DNA of 64,000 bases. Origin: Sternotherus odoratus (taxonomy: Eukaryota > Chordata > Testudines > Kinosternidae). The DNA lies in the NCBI GenBank assembly GCA_032164245.1, contig JAVMKO010000003.1:63806390-63870389 (forward strand). The letters are read 5' to 3'. The position numbers were made by a program, and so were the translations under genes. Below, piece by piece: positions 24,301-36,189 of this stretch (its first letter is position 1; each line of letters begins with the position of its first letter). Under the pieces are notes generated by a model. That model did not search any database and had not been told where the DNA came from. It worked only from the letters and a program-made list of their open reading frames with translations.

Positions 24301-24414
24301 ATTTTTTTTAGAACAGACAAATCTTAGTGGAACAGACACATTTGTGTGCATGAGTGTATTCACATGTGCTGTTAGATCTCAAAAGACAGTAATGATGATG
24401 TAATCATTCTGGGA

Positions 24415-24492
24415 CAGATTCTCAGTTGGTGAAAATTAGTGTAGTTCCACAGACTTCAATGGGATTGTGTCAGTTACACCAAGTGAGGATCT
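24415..24492. repeat. Palindromic short repeat
   Basis: CAGATTCTCAGTTGGTG faces CACCAAGTGAGGATC, with ACTTCAATGGGA in the core. Confidence 0.6.
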
Positions 24493-24581
24493 AGCTCTCT
24501 GTGCTCTCATGACGACCCTGATAACACATTTAACTGTAATAGGTTGTTCTAAAAATATATGTATGTATGTTCTGGAGGGTG

Positions 24582-24608
24582 TTTTTTTTGTTTTGTTTTT
24601 GTTTTTTT
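24582..24608. repeat. T-rich simple repeat
   Basis: A T homopolymer broken by single G residues. Confidence 0.8.
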
Positions 24609-26389
24609 GAAATAATGAAATGTGAAGTTTATTTTAAAACAGTATAACTACTATTTTATATCAAAAGAGCATAGTTTTGTGATTAAATATTATTGTATTT
24701 AACTCTTATCATGTTGTAGGTACCTTCCATGATATTTATTGTTAGTTTGTTAGGTGGCAAACCTCTTTGTAAAATTATTTATAAACTAAAATTATTTAAC
24801 ATTGCAAATACAATTTGCATTACCTCTGTGATTTTTCTCCAGTTTTGATCAAGCATTTCATACGTACAATTGATGACAATAGCTAAAGATATAAATTAGA
24901 CATAGGGTATATGTTACAAGATATTTTGGTTATTTTTCATTGTACATATTAAGTTACTGGAATGTTTAGCTGATGTTTTCCTTAGGGTTGGTAACTTTAC
25001 GTAAAGGTCTGGTGTAAACTTTTATCTGTGTTCTTTTTTACATTTATATTTTATTGCTTTTAAAATCCCTGAGTACTAATAATGCTTTTCAAAACATGTA
25101 ATTATGTTGGAGCCTTTAAATTGTTCCATTCCTCTGAACCCTGTCTAATGACATTTTTGTTGACATACTCCAATTGGTACTGTATTTGAGTAGGGTGGTG
25201 GTGGGGTTTTGTTTGTTTTTGTAGTCCAAGGGCCATAAGGTACTATCAGTTTTACAACAGAATTCCCCATTAGAGAGGAATTCTGCAGGAATGGTGTGAT
25301 CAGGCCCCAAGCTTTTAGACTCTGGATATGGCATTATGTGCTTGGAATAAGAGAATTTAGGGGCCCAGTCTTCAACCCTGGGGTTATTGTGTCTCTTGCA
25401 AATACAATGAAGTCAGTAGGACAGTCCACCTGAGCAAGGATTACATAGCTGAGTAAAAGTTTGTAGGATCAAGAGCATCAGTTGTATTATAAGCCACTTT
25501 TTGTTTACCAAAGGATATGTTAAACTGAGAGGTTAACAATTTGTTTTCATGTTTGTAATTTTTCAGAGTTTGTTAAGACACTGTCCACTTCAACTTTTGA
25601 AATAGGCTACTCTAAAAAAATAATTTTCTGATAGAGCATCTTTAAATATTGTCTCCTGACATTTAAATAAAATCATTTGCAGAAATGTTTGCAAGAGTTT
25701 TTTGATTCAGCAATAGCAAAACTCCATCTGGGAACTCCCTACTGATATATAGTTGGCAGAGATAACAGAGCTGATCCCTTAACCTGTCCTGTTCCTTACT
25801 TCTCCAATGGGGGAATGGTAAAGTAGAGCCCTTTATGAAGATTCTCCACTAGCACAAAATTTCTTAGAGGGGCTTACTCCAGTGCTATAGATTAAAGCAG
25901 CTCAACAGCTGCTGGAACTAATGGCAGGGTTGAACTGGTACTGCATCGGTAAGTCATAAGTCACCCCAAAGCAGAGCTTGGACATGTGGGAGAATTGATC
26001 TCTGCAACTATAAATTACTACTTATTTAGTTCCACCAGTGGTAGGAGCAGTGGAACCAGAGCCTTTTCTACACCACACAATTCCACACTACCCGTGGAAT
26101 TGTGTGGATGCCGAGTTTTATAGTTATGAAATTTGCTAGTGTGCATGCAGGTAGCAATAGAGCAGAAAAATCCTTACTTTTTTAATAGATTTTTTGTTTT
26201 AAATATCAGGCGATAGATAGTCTGTTGAAAAGGTGATGTACCACAAATTGGACTTATAGTAAAGGCAGACAGTTAAAAAAAATTAAAGTTGAGAATGTTA
26301 AAACAAATTGAAAAATTGCAGCAATAGAAAAATGTATCCTTAGTTACACACACAACACACACAATTATGTTAATGACACATATACCCTC

Positions 26390-26500
26390 GATCCAGCAAA
26401 CACGTATGTGTAATACATACTCATCTGTGTAGTCCTATTGACTTCAATGGACTTGTATGAGTGAGGCCCTGATCCTGCAATGAGCTCTGCAGAAGAGTCC
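26390..26500. repeat. Palindromic short repeat
   Basis: GATCCAGCAAACACGTATG lies upstream and GGCCCTGATCCTGCAA downstream of a TATTGACTTCAATGG core. Confidence 0.6.
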
Positions 26501-27095
26501 TTATGTATGGAGCAAGGTCCTTGATTTGTCTACCACAGTGAACACGGCCAAATTCTGTCCTACCATGCAATGCTATTGCAGGTAATGGGGATGTACACGT
26601 AAAACCCAGGACAGAATTTGTCCCATAGTGTTTAAAACAGGGGTCTCAAACTCAAATGACCACGAGGGCCACATAAGGACAAGTGCATTAGCCCGAGGGC
26701 CGCATCATTGACACGCCCCCTCGCTGTTCCCGCCCCCACTCCACCCCTACCATGACGCCCCATCCCTGCCCCGCCTCTTCCCACCCCTTCCCAACCCCTT
26801 CCCCAACGCTGTCCCCTTCCTGCCAGCAGGGAGTGCAGGAGGTGTGCAGGATGTGGCAGGGGGCAGGGAGTTGGTGTGTGGGGTGCAAGAGGGGCGAGGG
26901 GTGCGGCAGTAGGTGGCTCAGGGCAGGGAGTGCAGGAGGGGTGTGGGGAATGCAAACAGGTTTCTACACAGTATCAAGCGGGAGGGGGCGGGGGATGCTG
27001 AAAAAGGCTCTCAGCGAGGAAGAAAGGGACATAGGAGCGGACCTATGCAAAGGACCCAAGAGGGGGGTGGGGGAGCTGCCTTATGTCTTCTAGCG

Positions 27096-27160
27096 CAGGG
27101 GTGGGCAAACTTTTTGGGCCGAGGCCCACATCGGGTTTGGAAAATTATATGGAGGGCCGG
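27096..27160 (+). mobile_element. Head of a second hAT element inside the first
   Basis: CAGGGGTGGGCAAAC followed by TTTTTGGGCCGAGG is the left end of a different turtle hAT family. Its expected partner end (GTTTGCCCACCCCTG) is not found before 27865. Confidence 0.65.
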
Positions 27161-27479
27161 GTAGTGAAGACCCTGCCCCCTATCCGGCCCCCTCCCATGT
27201 CCCGCCCCCTGACTGCCCCCTCAGAATCCCTGACCCATCCAACTCCCCCGACCTTGTCCCCTGAGTGCCCCTTCCAGAGATCCCTCACCCCCGACCACCT
27301 CCCAGGACCTCACCCCCTACCCAATCTCCTGCTCCCTGTTCCCTGACTGCCCTGCCCCCTATCCACCCTCCCGCTCCCTAACCATCACCCTACAATCCCA
27401 CCCCCTATCCAACCCACCCTGCTCCCTGTCCCCTGACTGCACCCGCCCCTTATCTAAACTCCCCCTCCCCCGTCCTGGG

Positions 27480-27800
27480 CCCCCTTACCATGAGGCTCCT
27501 AGCTGCTCTGTGTGGCTCCAGAGGAGGGGGACAGCGCGCAACTCTGGCCCCCGGAGTGCTGCCGACGTGCACAGCTCCTGGGGAGGGGGTCAGCGCCCAG
27601 CCCTGGCCCCCGGCGTGCTTCCGGCGTAGCGTGGGTCCAGGGGACAGCATGCAGCCCCAGCCCCCAGAGTGCTGCCGGCGCGGCACTGGAGGAGGTGGGG
27701 AGCACGCAGCCCTGGCCCCGGGAGTGTTGCCTACCCAGCGTGGTTCAGGGCAAGGGGGGAAGTGTGTAGCCCCGGTGCCCGGAGTCTGCCCGCACAGCTT
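27480..27800. repeat. GC-rich tandem array, unit about 60-65 bp
   Basis: Words such as CCCCGGAGTGCTGCCG and GCAGCCCTGGCCCC recur about five times with divergence. The long open frames on both strands across it are repeat artefacts. Confidence 0.6.
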
Positions 27801-27873
27801 GGCGGGCCACACAAAAGAGTCCTGAGGGCTGCATGTGGCCCGCGATCGCGTGTTTGAGACCCCTGGTTTAAAA

Positions 27874-28473
27874 TCTCAGGGCCCAATCTTGAGATGACTT
27901 TTAAGCAGACATCTGTACTCTCTTTAAAAAGCGATCGATAGTACAATATGATCGTTGGACTCTCTACACTACAAGTATGGCACTGAGGCTTGTCTGCACT
28001 ACAGCTTCCACCATTGCTCTCCTAGTTTGAGCTGCACCACTGGGGAATAACAACTATTACATTTTGTTAGGGTAAACAAAGCCATTGTTATTTTTTAAGG
28101 GCTTTTCAACAAGAGAGGAAGCTCTTTGATTATATAGGGAAAACATGAAACTGACTACATGGAAAGTGCTATAAAACATACATTAGACAAATGGAAAAGA
28201 ATAGAATTGTTTAATTGACTTACTCAGTTATAGTAGTCATAGGTGTTAATCGTAACTATAGAAAGTACAACATTTACAGGTAGGAAAGGTGTTTGTTTAT
28301 ACATATCTTGTCTATGTCCCAATCTTGCAATATATAACATTGTTTATGGTTTGACATTCCAGGGCCTTTTTTCCCAATAGCATCTAGCTATTATTTTAGA
28401 AAATAAACCAAATCTAAGGGAATTATTAAAAATGTTTGTTTGGCCCTTTGTTTACTGCAGTAATTTCGAATTT
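27874..28473. other. Intronic DNA without recognised features
   Basis: AT-rich. A CTACACT/GTCTGCACTACAG stretch near 27964-28060 may be a trace of a TCTACAC-type MITE, but the limits are not clear. Confidence 0.4.
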
Positions 28474-28544
28474 ACTCCTGCAAAGAGCAAAGTGTATGCT
28501 TAGCTTTATGTACTTGCAGTTAAGCACATGTATGCATGCAGGAT
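28474..28544. repeat. Palindromic short repeat
   Basis: ACTCCTGCAAAG and TGCATGCAGGATCAC form the ends; AAGCACATG lies inside, as in the copies at 45343 and 63761. Confidence 0.5.
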
Positions 28545-28744
28545 CACTGCCTTAGAGGGTGCTTTGTAGTGTAAGATTGAACAAGATGGACACAACCCTT
28601 TATTTCTGAAAGAATAACTTTTGCAGACTAGGAATAGCCATGATTGCAATGTTTGGTATATTACTGAAATTTGAATTATATGGGATGTTGTTTTAATGTA
28701 GACTGTATTGTGTGAATGATTCTACAAGGTGTCTATCAGTATGT

Positions 28745-28852
28745 TAGGGTGACCAGACAGCAAATGTGAAAAGTCAGGATGGGGTGAGCGGTAATAGGAG
28801 CCTACATAAGAAAAAGACCCAAAAATCGAGTCTGTCCCTATAAAATCGGGAC
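28745..28852 (+). mobile_element. Short hAT-type MITE, copy 1 (right end lost)
   Basis: It begins TAGGGTGACCAGACAGC and runs to AAAATCGGGAC, where the last roughly 15 bases present in the other copies are missing. The flanks CAGTATGT (28737-28744) and AAGTATGT (28854-28861) are a 7/8 match to a target duplication, suggesting a small terminal deletion after insertion. Confidence 0.75.
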
Positions 28853-28861
28853 AAAGTATGT

Positions 28862-30847
28862 TGCTTTTGCAGTGTGATATTGATCCTCAGATTCCAGTAA
28901 ATAAGCATGGTGCTAGTAATTGGTGAGATTATTTTTTTTAATCCAGTTCAGTTGTACCCATCAGTTTATTATGCAAAACCTCCCACATCTTCTTCTTCTT
29001 CCCTCACTCTTTTGTAAACCCAATAGCTTACTTCAAGCAAATATTTCCAAAGGGAATGCTATCCCTGAAATTAACATGAAATAGTTACAGATACATTTTC
29101 CCATTTAAAGACCATGTTTTGTATTATACTATAAAGGATTGTGTTTTTTTTCTTTCAGAATGAAACTGTTTAGGATTTTTCCTTTGTCCTTTCTTAGGAT
29201 AAAAAGATAAAAAGTAGGAACACACATTTCAAAACTATCTTCCTCCCATCAGCTCAAATTATAGACCTCTGGATATTGTGGCTCATTATGTTTACATAGA
29301 TCCTTAGGTTATTTACTAATAGCATATCACTTATGGTTGGTAATACTTTCTAAAGGACTATCTTGAAAGTTTTTTGGGTTGACCTAGGAAGATGTTTCAT
29401 GAAATACTTTTTTGTTCTTCAGTCGTGATAAGGAAATGCTACTTCACTGGAGCTGAACAAAATATGCTGTAGGCATTTTTGCTGGCTTCCCTTCATCTTC
29501 TCAGGGTGCTCCCTCCTCCTAGCCCCTCTTCCATTTTGTTTTCCTTTTTCACAAGTCTTCTGGTCATGCTCTCTCTTGACCCCACTCCGTGAACCTTTAG
29601 CGATACAAGACACTGGTAAGGTCAGAGAATGCCACTGTTGGATTAAAACATGAGTTCAGAAGTCAGAAAAAGGAGTGCAAAACCTAAGGGAGCAGGAAAA
29701 TGAAGATCTGAGTAACAAAGCTGCCTAATGCTAGGATTTGAAAGGTTTTGCTCATATACTCTATATAGTACTCAGGTTATTTTAAAAAGGACTCCAGAGT
29801 GGATCCAAGATTTCGTAATCTTTGTTATCCTAATTTTTTTACAACAAAACACTCAACTTTAGCACCCCACAGGCAAGCAGACTCCGGTACAGTGGTTAAA
29901 CATGTTGTGTTTAACAGTCTGTAATTCAAATAAGCTTTGCTACTACAAACCCTTGAAAAATTCAGACTGTTTTTGTTTTTAATCTGTCCTTAAGACTGTA
30001 TAATTCCCAACAAATGACCTTTCTTATCCATATCCAAATTCTTTTTTATTTTTTTCCAGCTCATTCAAAAAGTTCACTTTTGATAAAAAGATCCAGGTTA
30101 AAATATGCTGGCATGTGTGCATACTTCAGATGTTTTCACCCTCCACCCCTGTCCCCCCTCCTTAGTCCCAATTTGTAATACAGGTTTACATTTTCTGTGG
30201 GGGCTGGTCTGAATTTATATTTCTAATATTAAGATGAAAATAGATCATGTTAATTCATATAGTCTCATTGGTTAGTATTAGAATTCAGCGTACTATAAAA
30301 TGGTGTATCTATTTCAAATATGGATACAGAAATGTCTTACTTGGCTAGGAAAGAACTTGTGCAGCAAAACATCCGTCCTCACCATCGGAGCAGCTAGGCA
30401 AAGGTGCTGCATACAATGCACATTATGTTGAATAGCACAAGCTCATACACTTTCTTATTAATAAAACTTAAATCACATTTAGTTCTCATTTCATCCCTTT
30501 TAACACTTTTTTCACCTATGTTAAGCATGTGAGTCTACATCTAAACTTCAAAGAACGTGTTCTACTGACAATTTAAAATCCCCTTGGGATTTCTGCAGAT
30601 GGAATGAGGGTAGAATATAGTTTCATTGTACCATCTTTGTGAATCTGGTGCTGTGTCTATGTTTCTGCAATCCCCAGACATCCAGTTCAGTGTGTAATTG
30701 CCACAGAAATAAATCCTATAAAAAGAAATGAACTCTGCATTACCTTTTGACTGTACACACAAAGGACTGAAATTATTTTTTAAACATGTCTGACACTGGA
30801 TTCAATTTCGCAATTATTGCATTAAGAAATGCTGTTATGAGTTATTG
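28862..30847. other. Intronic DNA without recognised features
   Basis: Nothing beyond AT-rich intron was recognised. Short open frames at 29419-29613 and 30562-30762 on the minus strand have no domain or context. Confidence 0.4.
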
Positions 30848-30971
30848 TTTGTTTATTTTCCAGTAGTGGCTAGAGGCCCCTACTGAGAGCAGGGCCCCAT
30901 TGTGCTAGGCAGTGTACAAGCACATAGTAAGACACACTCCTTGTAAACTCAAATAAGTTTCCAATCTAAAT
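30848..30971 (-). mobile_element. MIR-type SINE, first half (interrupted)
   Basis: It shows GCTAGAGGCCCC, GGGCCCCATTGTGCTAGGCAGTGTAC and CAATCTAAAT, the standard reverse-oriented MIR 3' region. It stops abruptly at 30971, and matching MIR sequence resumes after 31589. Confidence 0.7.
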
Positions 30972-31589
30972 CATGGGCGGAGAGTGGAGCCCCCCTTTGG
31001 GGAGGATAGCCCCTGGCTCCGCCTATGCCCCCTCCCCAACCAGAGCCCCGAGACACACACATCCCTGCAGCCGGAGTCCTGAGACCCCCTGCTCTCCTGC
31101 AGCCGGAGCTATGAGTCACCCCCCGGAGGAGACCTGAGTGCACCCCTCACACTGCTGCCACCCAGAAGAGCCCTGCATTGGCCAAAGCCCTGGATGCCAA
31201 GCCTCGCCTTCCCCCCGCACCTGCCTGGAGGAGCCCCAAGGGCGCCCCCTTCCATTTGCCCTGAGGAGCCCCAGGACAGCTGCACCACACCTCCCCTCCC
31301 CAGAGCCCAAGCCACTCAGGAAAAGCTGCAGCATGAGACTGTCTCTTCACAAAGAAGAATTCTAGCTTTTGCTATGCCCCATGTGAGTTCTGGGGCAGCT
31401 GAGGAGGGCATATGTGTTACTCAGCTTCCTAGGTCCCTGGATACCACCTCCTCAGCCACCCTGGAACCTGCATGGGGCATAATAAAGCAAAGACTTCCCC
31501 CTGCCAAACCCACAACCAGGCGTCCAGCAGCAAGTGCCAGCAAAGCCAAAGCCAAAGCCTCCCCTGGGCTATTAGACCTGCCATCCATG
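30972..31589. mobile_element. GC-rich insertion inside a MIR, possibly hAT-like
   Basis: About 618 bp starting CATGGGCGGAG and ending CCATCCATG, between two halves of a MIR. The flanks ATCTAAAT and GTCTAAAC agree at 6 of 8 positions, which fits an 8-bp hAT-style duplication that has drifted. The interior is C-rich with repeated GAGCCCC words. Overlapping open frames on both strands are compositional. Confidence 0.5.
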
Positions 31590-31725
31590 GTCTAAACAGG
31601 CATTTAAATGGATGAACAAAGGTTGCTGGTGGGGGATGGGGTGGCAGAGGCCCAGAGAAGTGAAATTTTTGCCCATAGTGGCAGGGGAGATCTGACTTCC
31701 AGTCCAGTGCCCTGTGCACTTACCC
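31590..31725 (-). mobile_element. MIR-type SINE, second half
   Basis: It continues the MIR with GGCAGAGGCCCAGAGAAGTGAAATTTTTGCCC and CTGACTTCCAGTCCAGTGCCCTG. Confidence 0.6.
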
Positions 31726-32130
31726 ATAATGGCCGCATCTGTTTACCAAATTCTCAGTGCTTCATGATTGTATTTTCATTGGGAATAAATAGAGTGTATA
31801 CAGGGTTTTGGTCAATCAAGCTTTACTTGTAATATTCTAGTACAAGCAGCTCTGATTGAACATTTAAGCAGAGAAAACTATATGGAAACAGTTGTATTTG
31901 TTAAAAATTCAGTGCATTTTAGATTTCATAGAATATACTAGGAAGGAACTAGGTTTCCCAGTAATAACTTCTCAGATCTTCACAAAGAATAAAAATCTTT
32001 TGTTAACACTTATTGAACACAAATGACTAATATTTTGGAGAATTGAAGCCTTTGCTAAAGATTACACTCCTTTACTCCTTCAATGATGGCTTTAGAACTC
32101 ACAACATACAGTCTCTGAGATATCTAAGGC

Positions 32131-32577
32131 CTTTTCTACACTGGTGATGGCGGTATATCAGGTACATTTAGCTACATGCTGCAGTGAAGAGCAGGCTGTG
32201 TCCCGACTGAGGTGTGTAGCTACACATGGCAGTGAAAGTCTCTGGCTGTGGGGAGCTAGTGGGGAAAGGTTCTGCTTGGGCATGGAGAGTGCTGTGTAGG
32301 GTACACGCAAGTGGAGGGGGTCGTGAATCAGGCCTGCTTCATACATATTATGCTTTTGACCTTTGCTGGATCCATGGGAGATTATGGAATAACACCAAAG
32401 AATCACCAGGTGGGATTTTGAGAGTTATCCTTCCTCAATTCTCTTAGGTGCTGTAAATCCTACAGCAGGCCGTTCAGAAACCATCCACAGTGCACCACTG
32501 TTTGGAGTGAAGCACCAGGGTGGAAGCGGGAGATATAAGCAAATCCACTTTAGCACTTGTGCAAATGCCTACACTGA
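32131..32577. mobile_element. Possible diverged DNA element
   Basis: It opens GGCCTTTTCTACACTGG and closes with GCCTACACTGACT, weakly matching inverted ends. The interior was not recognised. Confidence 0.3.
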
Positions 32578-32589
32578 CTCATCTTAACT

Positions 32590-34700
32590 ACAACTGTGCT
32601 AATTTCATTGAATTACATATGATTAGTTTAATTCTCTAGTGAAAAGGTGCCTTCTGACAACAGCAAACTAACTAAAATGTGTGTTTGGCAAATGTACAGT
32701 TTATATTTAACTGTCAAGATACCAACTCCTAGGAAGATCAATCCACTGGAGGTCTTTGTCACAATACAGTGAATTAAAAACATGCTTTACACAAACCACA
32801 GCCTCACTCTGGTCTGAACAAGATAAGCACCTGGCATTAGATCTGTGCAGGGTGGCTTTTTGGACTTCCGTGCATGTGTTTTCCAAGAACTGCCTGAGGA
32901 ATATATGCACATTTTCTGGCTAATGCTCACCCTAAGGTGCATCGGCTCTTAATGCCTTTGCCCTTGTACACAGGCCTGGTTATCCAACTCTTTAATTTGA
33001 CAAACCATTTTGTAAAAGAGATCCTTTCATCCTCCACTTCCCTGTTCGATAGTCTAGTCATGCTATCGTTCCAAATACTTTGTGTTGTGAACCACTCGGA
33101 AGGCTTTATTGGACTGCTAGTGATCCACGAATCAATGTGAAAACAAACCCGATCTAAAGTTGTAACTCTCCCATGGTGTTCGGGGTGTATCTGAAGGTAA
33201 TTTTTTTTGGTATGGGCTAGATAATCAGATTTTATCAATAACAAATTACTGTATCAAGGCTGTAGAATCAGCAATTCTTGTCCCTTAATTGGTTTTCAGT
33301 ACCTCAGCACAATGATTTGTGAAGACCCCCAAAGCAATGCTTGGCTGTCTAATCTGATCTTTTTTCAGGGTTGTTTTTCATTCCCAGTTAATGTTAGTTG
33401 CCAGTTAGTGTAAATAGCTAACCCTAGTACTCATTCCAATAGTAATCAGCTCTGTAATTCCAGTATGTTAATGTTTACAACTCTATGATTCTCTAGTTGT
33501 TTCTTTAGGGTTGTGGAAATATCAGCTTGGGTCAGAAGGTCACATAAGATAAAGCTGAAAGACTGAAGAAAATTCTGTATCTTGATTGGCTCTATTGCCT
33601 GTCACTTATGGAACAGGAGGATTAATTTATCAGTTACATATCAGTGTGAAAATATGCAGAAAACTGGTTCACAGGAAAAATATTTGTTTGCAAAAAAAAT
33701 CACTGGAATTTTGACTTTATATAGGGGAAAATTCTCTGTTGGTCTTTAGTTTTGTAAAAACTTTTATGTGTACATTTAACTTGTTTGTTTAAACACAGTG
33801 ATACTATTTTTACATTACTGCTTCACTTAATCTTCATAGTCTTACAATGGCCTGTAATGGCTCATATATCTGGTACTCTAGATGTAATCTTTAATTATAG
33901 AAGTTTTTCAGAGAGTATATAGTCTGCATAACAAACTCATAATGGGCCCAATTCTGCAAACCTTCACTTTCATAGCTACTCCTTATTCATGTATTTCCAT
34001 TAATCTGTAAGCAACCAAGAAGTCTTGTTTACTAAAAAATCATTTGTCTGATCAGTTCACTGAAATTGATTAGATATATTTACTTTCCTGAAAAAGTCAT
34101 TACAGTATTTAAACTAGAGATATTGAGTTTACTCAGATGAATTCAGTAGCTCCGTATCTTATTTGGTTTTGTGGTGCTTCAAATAAAAGTTCAATTCTTG
34201 AAGCAAGATTAGTTTGCCTATATTTTACTCTGTGAATCTTAAGAGTGTAAAATATTTGAATAAGATCTTATGTATGAAGAAGTGCTATATAAGAAAAATA
34301 TATTATTATTTCACAGTTAGTCTATAATGCAAATTTAATTTCTTTCGTTAATTATTTTTTAGAGAATAAAAATATTTACATTTGAAGAATAACCAAGTGG
34401 GTACATTTCATAATTCTCTCATTTCATATCAAGAGTAAAAGAGTTGAAGGCAGAAAGGATGAGAATAATATAAATAATTTACCAGAACAGTTAGGAGTTC
34501 TACAGTACAAAACAGATTAGCATATTTTAGGCATTAGTACGTGGTTAATTTATAGTATATGTTTTTTCTCCAACAATTCCCATTAAATACTAAAGGTAAA
34601 CATGATGAAAAGCTAAAGCATAACTTATTTCTGTGATAGATGAGAATCATGAAAGGATTGCTCATTTTTCACTAATACAATGAAGCCTTGGTCTAAAGGG
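32590..34700. other. Intronic DNA without recognised repeats
   Basis: No mobile element is recognised except a palindromic-repeat piece near 33942-33965 (GGGCCCAATTCTGCAAACC). An open frame of 105 codons at 32927-33244 on the minus strand shows no domain. The block at 32700-33250 looks less AT-rich and less repetitive than its surroundings. Confidence 0.4.
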
Positions 34701-34707
34701 GTATACT

Positions 34708-34786
34708 TACTCCTGCCTCATTGTGTGCGGGAAGGACTAGATGACCTCTTGAGGAACCTTCCAGTGCTACATGTATGTGATTCTAT
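34708..34786 (+). mobile_element. CR1/SINE 3' end fragment
   Basis: GGAAGGACTAGATGACCTC, GAGGAACCTTCCAGTGCTAC and GATTCTAT match the CR1 3' terminal consensus with several changes. Confidence 0.65.
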
Positions 34787-35562
34787 CTCTACATTTAGAG
34801 CAATAGATGCTTCACATCAAATAGCATTACTGCCCACATAGTGTCACACATTTGTGCAGAAAAAGGTATTACAGAACGCAAAATAGCTGCACCACATGCA
34901 TATATAAAAGATTGTTTGGTTAAAAATGTAAATCCTTACGTTATTTGTAATTTGTCAGATTTCACTGCTCTGTCAATTTGAATGAATTCCACATGTTGCT
35001 CCACCAGTGCAGTTCACTTGTATGGACAGGCAGAGCAGTGTCAATCAGTGGAGATTACTATGGTTTCAAACCGGGGGGGGGGGGGAGGAAGATGGGGGGG
35101 GGGGGCACACCACCAGTGCAAAGAGTAGCCATGCCAGTGTACTCAAGGGACTTGCACTACATAGGTGGGTTAACCATCAATGACGGTCACTGGGGCAAAT
35201 CTCCACTGAAGAAAAAGCCATGGAGGAAGAAGACACAGTTCCTGTGCTGAAGAGCCAACATTCTAAAAATAAGGAGGGAGAGAGGGAGACACTAAGGACA
35301 GGGAGAAGGATTGATTATACATAGAAGTAAGAGTGTGCCGTCATGTTAATTAGTTATTTTTAAAGATATGTTTTAATGTTATTACAAATACTCTGCTTTT
35401 GTGCTTTTTGGAGGGTGGAAGGGACTCAGGTTTGAAGCAGAGAGAGGAGGGGTTTGTTGGACCCCGGCAAGACTGAAGAGATGCTGATTTGAAAGGAGAA
35501 ACACTTTGAAGAACTAGCTGAGACACAGTTTCCACCTTCTATTAAAGCCCCCATTCATCAAG

Positions 35563-36160
35563 GTGGCTTGTACCCGCAGGGTCCTCTCTGACTCCTCCAT
35601 AAACTTGGATGACCATGTAGTGTCAGTGTCTAAAAATGCTTTCCTTCACCTTCAGATCACTAGGAAGCTTTGTCCCTTCCTCCTGGATGAGGACCTGGCC
35701 ACAATGGTCCAAGCATTTATCATCTCCAGACTGCATTACTGTAGCTCATTGTATCTAAAGCTGAGTGTGGAGACAGGGCACTGGCTGAGCTGGTACTGCA
35801 TGCATCTGCCTGCTTTCTCCATGACTCAGACTGTTGTGAGCACATCAGGCCTGTGCTCAAGTCCTTCCACTGACTCTGGCTCCCTGTCAGCTTCCTACGC
35901 CAGTTTAAGGCCTTGGTCCTAATTATCAAAGCACTTAATGGATCAAGCCCCAGTTACATCCAGGATGGAATTTTGATCTGTGAACCACAGCAACAGCTGT
36001 GCTCCTCTGAGACCATGCAGAGCACAAAGCCCAGGATGAAGCATGTGAGAGTTAGGGACAAAGCATTCTCTGTTGAGGGGTTTCAGCTATGGAGCAATCT
36101 TCCAAAGGACATCAGGGGAATCCAGAATCTTTAGGGAACATTATAAAACCTTCCTCCAAG
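35563..36160 (+). mobile_element. L2-type LINE fragment (end of reverse transcriptase)
   Basis: The conceptual translation, with frame changes, carries the typical L2 C-terminal words: VQAFIISRLHYC, then LIIKALNGSSPSYIQDG, CSSETMQSTKPRMKHVRVRDKAFSVEGFQLWSNLPKDIR in pieces. It is a decayed, 5'-truncated copy ending near a G homopolymer at about 36168-36184. The frame breaks (around 35780-35910 and at 36132) mean it is not a gene. L2 is favoured over CR1 by the KALNG-PSY and W-LP-D-R spacing. Confidence 0.75.
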
Positions 36161-36189
36161 GGGACGGGGGGGGGGGGGGGGGGAGAGAA

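Larger units (their letters stand above)
15640..26629. other. Long AT-rich stretch of intron 2 with few repeats
   Basis: No coding exon or RNA gene is recognised over about 11 kb. The only repeats supported are short palindromic elements (listed separately), one TCTACAC-type MITE piece near 17443, and homopolymers such as the G tracts at 22471-22483 and 22651-22660. The 155-codon open frame at 19999-20466 is AT-rich and shows no domain. Confidence 0.5.
26638..27865. mobile_element. Non-autonomous hAT element with composite interior
   Basis: It starts CAGGGGTCTCAAAC and ends GTTTGAGACCCCTG, a 14-bp perfect terminal inverted repeat, and is flanked by the 8-bp duplication GTTTAAAA (26630-26637 and 27866-27873). 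An 8-bp duplication and CAGGGG ends are the hAT signature. The 1228-bp interior has GC-rich sequence, a second hAT-like head at 27096, a C-rich degenerate array (about 27185-27480) and a tandem array (about 27480-27800). No transposase frame is present; the open frames are compositional. Confidence 0.9.

Noticed and set aside
35563..36134. Two consecutive open frames as a possible host gene
   Set aside because: They are decayed frames of an L2-type reverse transcriptase C-terminus.
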